A stretch of DNA of 64,000 bases, taken from Puia dinghuensis. Its GTDB lineage: Bacteria; Bacteroidota; Bacteroidia; Chitinophagales; Chitinophagaceae. Positions 60,121 to 64,000 of the stretch are shown one piece after another. The DNA lies in contig NZ_BMJC01000002.1 of the NCBI RefSeq assembly GCF_014642875.1, forward strand, positions 558,001-622,000. Direction: 5' to 3'. Positions within the stretch are counted from its first letter, which is position 1. Every line of letters starts with the position of its first letter. The notes under the pieces are model-generated. The model did no database searches. It was not told the DNA's origin and saw nothing but the letters and a program-made list of their open reading frames with translations. The position numbers and the translations under genes are program-made.

Positions 60121-62547
60121 CTACTCCGATTTCAGACTTTTGACGGGATTGCTTAGTGCCGCCTTGATCGATTGAAAGCTGATGGTAATAAAAGCAATCA
60201 GCACCGCCGAAAAACCTGCGAGCGCAAACACCCACCATTGCATGTCCTGCCGATAGGCAAAGCCCTGTAGCCATTTGTGCATGGCCAGCCAGGCCAGGGG
60301 TGAGGCGATGAGGATGGCGATAAGCACCAACTTGATAAAATCTTTTGAGAGCATCCCTACGATCGTCGATACACCGGCTCCCAGTACTTTCCGGATTCCG
60401 ATCTCCTTGGTCCGCTGTTCGGCCGCATAAGCGGCAAGACCGAAAAGACCGAGACAGGCGATGAGAATGGCAAAGCAAGTAAAGGATATAGCCAGCTTGC
60501 CCATGCGTTGTTCCGAACGGTAAAGGGCCTCGAAGTCCTGCTCCATAAAAGTATAGGTGAACTCCTGAGATGAAGATAGCTCTTTCCATTTGTTGCTGAT
60601 CTGCGCCGTGACCGCCGCGATATTGGCGCCGGCATGGATGCGGATACTCAGGGCACTACGGTTCTCCGCGAAATGAAGGACCATCGGCGTCACTTGCTGG
60701 CGAAGTGAGCGAAAATTGAAATTCTTAACCACCCCGACGATATGAAAGGCCCCAATATGCTGAAGGGTATTATCCAATGGAGCATACAGAGTGTGATTTA
60801 GTGGGTCCGAATAGCCCAGCATCTTTTCCTCGGCTTCGTTGATGAGGATCGCACTGGAATCTGTCGGCATCGCGGCGGAGAAATTCCTTCCCGATTTTAG
60901 TTTTATTCCGAGCGTAGTGATATAGCCTTCATCGACATACCAGCGTTGACTGAGGACCGCTGATTCCTGGCTCAGGCTCCGGTCCTTAAAAAAGGACGAG
61001 CCCTGGAGATAATTTGCGGTAGGCAACGCGCCCGTCATGGTAACATCGTCTACATCCCTTATTTTTTTGACTTCCTGTTTGAAGGATTTGGCCTGATTGC
61101 CCAGCCCATATACATTTTGTACGATCAATACATGGTCCCGATTAAAGCCGAGATCCCTGGACTGGATATATTTCAGCTGGTTGTAGACTACGAGGGTACC
61201 GGTTATCAGAAATATGGAAATAGCGAACTGAAATACGACCAGGAAACTCCGCAGACCGCCGCCTTTGAACCCTCGCGCCAATTTGCTTTTGAGTACGTCG
61301 ATGGGCTGAAAGGCGGACAGGAAGAAGGCAGGATAGGATCCGGCCAGACAACCGATGATCAGCACGAAGACCAGCAAGATGGGTACCATCCAGCGGACCA
61401 GGCGAGAACTGACCACCAATTCCTTCCCGGAGATGTCATTGAAAAGAGGTAGCAGCGCCCAGGCCGTCACCACTGCCAGGATGGCGCCCGCCAGTGTGAC
61501 CATCACCGATTCGGTGAGGAATTGGGCGATCAGGTATTTGCGGGGTGAGCCCAGCACCTTCCTAACTCCGACCTCCCTGGCACGGTTAGCCGAGCGGGCT
61601 GTGGACAGGTTCATGAAATTGATACAGGCGAGGATCAGGATGAAGGCGGCGATGGCCGAAAAGATATAGACGTAGGCGATGCTGCCACCGGGAAGCAGGT
61701 CGCCTACTGCTCTGGACCGGAGATGAATATCGGTCAGCGGGACAAGGCTAAACCGGAAATAATTCCCGCTCTTTTCCATGGCGGCAAAATCCATATGGAG
61801 CAAGTTTTGGACCTGCTGGCCGGCATGACGCTGTAAAAAGGCAGCGAATTTCGCCTGCAGGGCTGCAGGATCCGAGCCTGGTTTCAACAGGATATACGTA
61901 AAAAAATTATTGCTGAGCCAGGCATCTTCCCGGCTGTCTGGCCGGCCGGACATCGAGATAAAAATATCGGCGTTAAAATGGGATTGTATTGGAATGTCTT
62001 TTATCACTCCCGTAATCTGGAAGACGCCGTCGTCGCCAAGCGTCAGTGACTGACCGACGACATCCGTACGATTGAAATATTTCCTGGCCGTCCGCTCGTT
62101 GATCACAATGGAGTTTGGCGCTTTAAGCGCATCTGTGGGATTGCCCTCAATCATGGGGAAGGTGAAAACGGAAAATAGAGTGGAGTCGGCATAGAGGACC
62201 CGGTCTTCCTGGAGGAACTGGCCGCCTTTCCTGACACGTACACCACCGACAGAGATGATCCTAGCCGCCTGTTCTATTTCCGGGAAGTCCGCTTTTAGAG
62301 CCATAGCGGCGGGCGCAGGTGCAACGGCATAGGAATTCTCGTTGCCGCCGAATTTGATGTCGTTGTTGACACGATATATGCGGTCTGCTTTGTCATTGTA
62401 TCTGTCATAGCTCAGTTCGTCAAACACATAGAAGACGATGAGCAAGCAGGTGGCGATGCCCAGCGTAAGGCCAAGGACATTGATGGCGGTAAACCCTTTA
62501 TTTTTAAGCAGACTGCGGAAGGCAGTTTTGAAATAATTTTTGATCAT
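60121..62547 (-). CDS. MacB/FtsX-type ABC transporter permease
   Basis: The 808-residue protein is a paralogue of the gene at 10877-13264 with the same duplicated layout. The N-terminal helix is FTAINVLGLTLGIATCLLIVFYV, then a MacB-like periplasmic domain. The first helix trio has CINFMNLSTARSANRAREVGVRKVLG, and the last one LGLFGLAAYAAEQRTKEIGIRKVLGA. It needs a separate ATPase, which is not nearby. The ATG at 62547 fits the family start. Confidence 0.93.
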   Translation of the reverse strand: MIKNYFKTAFRSLLKNKGFTAINVLGLTLGIATCLLIVFYVFDELSYDRYNDKADRIYRVNNDIKFGGNENSYAVAPAPAAMALKADFPEIEQAARIISVGGVRVRKGGQFLQEDRVLYADSTLFSVFTFPMIEGNPTDALKAPNSIVINERTARKYFNRTDVVGQSLTLGDDGVFQITGVIKDIPIQSHFNADIFISMSGRPDSREDAWLSNNFFTYILLKPGSDPAALQAKFAAFLQRHAGQQVQNLLHMDFAAMEKSGNYFRFSLVPLTDIHLRSRAVGDLLPGGSIAYVYIFSAIAAFILILACINFMNLSTARSANRAREVGVRKVLGSPRKYLIAQFLTESVMVTLAGAILAVVTAWALLPLFNDISGKELVVSSRLVRWMVPILLVFVLIIGCLAGSYPAFFLSAFQPIDVLKSKLARGFKGGGLRSFLVVFQFAISIFLITGTLVVYNQLKYIQSRDLGFNRDHVLIVQNVYGLGNQAKSFKQEVKKIRDVDDVTMTGALPTANYLQGSSFFKDRSLSQESAVLSQRWYVDEGYITTLGIKLKSGRNFSAAMPTDSSAILINEAEEKMLGYSDPLNHTLYAPLDNTLQHIGAFHIVGVVKNFNFRSLRQQVTPMVLHFAENRSALSIRIHAGANIAAVTAQISNKWKELSSSQEFTYTFMEQDFEALYRSEQRMGKLAISFTCFAILIACLGLFGLAAYAAEQRTKEIGIRKVLGAGVSTIVGMLSKDFIKLVLIAILIASPLAWLAMHKWLQGFAYRQDMQWWVFALAGFSAVLIAFITISFQSIKAALSNPVKSLKSE

Positions 62548-62884
62548 GTGCGGGGGTTGATGCCGTTTGTATATCAAAATACGGACTGGATTTTAGATTG
62601 CTGACAATCAATTTGTTGAAATTGGCTGACCGCGAGAGAGTGTACGTGGTTGCTACAGCCATGTTCGAATACGATACAACTTTGCAAGGTTAAAAGGCCG
62701 AACCCCACATTCTCCCTTATTTGCTCCTAACGGTTAGCAATGAGTTACTACATTTAGATTTCATAATATGTCTTTTTTTTCTTATATTTTGTAGGGATTA
62801 TATCACCTACCTCCGGCCCTGGGCTATCCTCCGTACATCGGCCTCTCCTGAAACCATTTCATTCATTTACCAAAACGAATTGCC
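62548..62884. promoter_or_regulatory. Divergent intergenic region before susC
   Basis: 337 bases between the permease and the susC start, AT-rich at 62750-62800. TATATTTTG near 62784 is close to the -7 consensus and would give a leader of about 90 bases for susC. I see no other structure or gene. Confidence 0.35.
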
Positions 62885-64000
62885 ATGAGAAAATTACTAA
62901 CGATTGTTGCCTTGCCATTGCTTTTACTGTCATTACCTTATCTCTCGGTGGCACAGGTGGCCATTACGGGAACAGTTACGGACTCAAAAAAGAATCCATT
63001 ACCCGGAGCAACCATCAGTTTGAAAAACAGCAATTTTTCCACCACCGCGGATAATAGCGGCAAATTCTCTATGACCGTCCCCGGTGACAAGGGCGTCATA
63101 GTCGTTTCCAATATCGGATTCAGCCCCCAGACCATCAACGTCGATGCCAATAACAAAAGCTTGTCGGTTATTCTCACCGAAGAAGCCGGCAAACTGGAAG
63201 AAGTGGTCGTAAGCGGTCTTGCCACTTCCATCAAACGGTCGAATCTGGCCAATTCGGTCGCCTCCATTTCCAGTAAGGAATTGATAGGCACCACCACCCA
63301 GGAGACCGTCGATGGCGCCTTGTATGGAAAATTCACGGGCGCCAATGTCTCCGCCAATTCGGGCGCTCCCGGCGGCGGGATCTCGGTGAAGCTAAGGGGC
63401 ATTACTTCCATCGTAGCAAATTCACAACCCTTGTTTATTGTAGATGGGGTCTATTTTGATAATTCGTCCATTAATGCCGGGCTCAATATCGTCTCAAAAG
63501 CGGCAGGCCAGGGTAGCACCCTGTTCCAGGACAACCCCTCCAACCGGATTGCCGATCTGGATCCGGAAGACATAGACAGGATCGAAATCTTAAAGGGGGC
63601 TTCCGCAGCCGCCATCTATGGCTCGAAGGCCGCGGGAGGTGTCGTTATTATCACCACCAAGAGAGGGATCAGGGGCAACCCCAGGGTTGAAGTGGGGCAA
63701 ACTGTGGGGGAACAATGGCAGTTGCGTAAACTCGGTCAACGCAGCTGGGATACCGCTAAGGTGAAAGATGCGTTCGGGGCTGCCGGCCTGGCGATCTATA
63801 ATGCCAACAACGGGAAAATTTATAATTACGAAGATGAATTATATGGCCGTCACGGGGTAATGAACAATACGCGGCTGGACGTAAGCGGCGGCAGCGATAA
63901 AACCACCTATTATGCAGGCGTGACCTATAAAAATGACCAGGGAATCGTAAAACATACGGGCTATCAAAAAACTTCCTACCGGTTGAACCTCGATCAAAAG
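62885..64000 (+). CDS. SusC/RagA-type TonB-dependent receptor, cut at the right edge
   Basis: The frame is open for 372 codons to the edge. A signal peptide (MRKLLTIVALPLLLLSLPYL, then SVAQ) is followed by the CarboxypepD_reg-like domain (ITGTVTDSKKNPLPGATISL), a TonB-box-like KLEEVVVSGLA and the plug domain. The plug has VKLRGITSI, PLFIVDGVYFD, IYGSKAAGGVVIITTKRG. The barrel lies past the window. Its SusD partner and ligand are not visible. Confidence 0.95.
   Translation, partial: MRKLLTIVALPLLLLSLPYLSVAQVAITGTVTDSKKNPLPGATISLKNSNFSTTADNSGKFSMTVPGDKGVIVVSNIGFSPQTINVDANNKSLSVILTEEAGKLEEVVVSGLATSIKRSNLANSVASISSKELIGTTTQETVDGALYGKFTGANVSANSGAPGGGISVKLRGITSIVANSQPLFIVDGVYFDNSSINAGLNIVSKAAGQGSTLFQDNPSNRIADLDPEDIDRIEILKGASAAAIYGSKAAGGVVIITTKRGIRGNPRVEVGQTVGEQWQLRKLGQRSWDTAKVKDAFGAAGLAIYNANNGKIYNYEDELYGRHGVMNNTRLDVSGGSDKTTYYAGVTYKNDQGIVKHTGYQKTSYRLNLDQK

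Noticed and set aside
10877-62547. The two large permeases as part of an antimicrobial-peptide resistance system
   Set aside because: Neither has a neighbouring ATPase or two-component pair, and such permeases are numerous in Bacteroidota.
1-64000. CRISPR array, rRNA operon or complete prophage
   Set aside because: No regularly spaced repeats, no rRNA sequence and no set of phage structural genes were seen.

Overview
This window looks like a chromosomal segment of a Bacteroidota bacterium, probably of the Chitinophagaceae or a near relative. The lineage is inferred from three SusC-type TonB-dependent receptors, a SusD lipoprotein, many exported enzymes, the futalosine menaquinone gene mqnE, and repeated TAnnTTTG promoter boxes. 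Shine-Dalgarno sequences are nearly absent and TTG or GTG starts occur. No replication or rRNA genes are present, so the species cannot be fixed.

Left part (1-15 kb). A minus-strand carbohydrate locus runs from an MFS permease through two exported proteins to a Tat-exported mannonate-dehydratase-like enolase. A PQQ dehydrogenase with an internal haem domain and a SusC receptor (cut by the window edge) follow. The enolase and receptor promoters share a 17-bp motif. Next come mqnE, a MacB/FtsX-type permease, an alpha/beta hydrolase, a beta-barrel protein and an unusual Asp/Lys heptad-repeat protein.

Middle (16-35 kb). This part has sdaA, a likely plus-strand small RNA, an HU/SPOR-like envelope protein, a DUF985 cupin, and a Rieske oxygenase / APC permease / amidohydrolase operon. 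Free-methionine sulfoxide reductase, a polysaccharide deacetylase and a ROK regulator follow. A tight minus-strand operon then encodes five exported proteins: a redoxin, a haem/copper PHM-like monooxygenase, a double FG-GAP/ASPIC protein, a vanadium-haloperoxidase-like protein and a heptahaem cytochrome. It lies directly behind a ROK-susC-susD operon.

Right-middle (41-50.7 kb). A GH1 glycosidase with an operator-like palindrome is followed by a tRNA-maturation neighbourhood (miaA, cca, tsaC) with a heptosyltransferase-like GT9. dapD, an EamA transporter, a lipoprotein and tRNA-Leu(CAG) complete it.

Accessory region (50.7-57.2 kb). The 3' end of tRNA-Leu occurs three times (50675, 50858, 57051); the first and third copies continue into a nearly identical 142-bp hairpin-rich repeat. 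Between them lie a PD-(D/E)XK Rpn/YhgA-like protein, a probably foreign MDR oxidoreductase with a strong Shine-Dalgarno, and a winged-helix Fic protein whose catalytic His is Gln and whose promoter is full of palindromic sites. A jacalin-like lectin and an antitoxin with a truncated toxin follow. No integrase is visible.

Right end (57.4-64 kb). A beta-helix pectate-lyase/tailspike-like protein, a second MacB/FtsX-type permease and the start of a third SusC receptor close the window.
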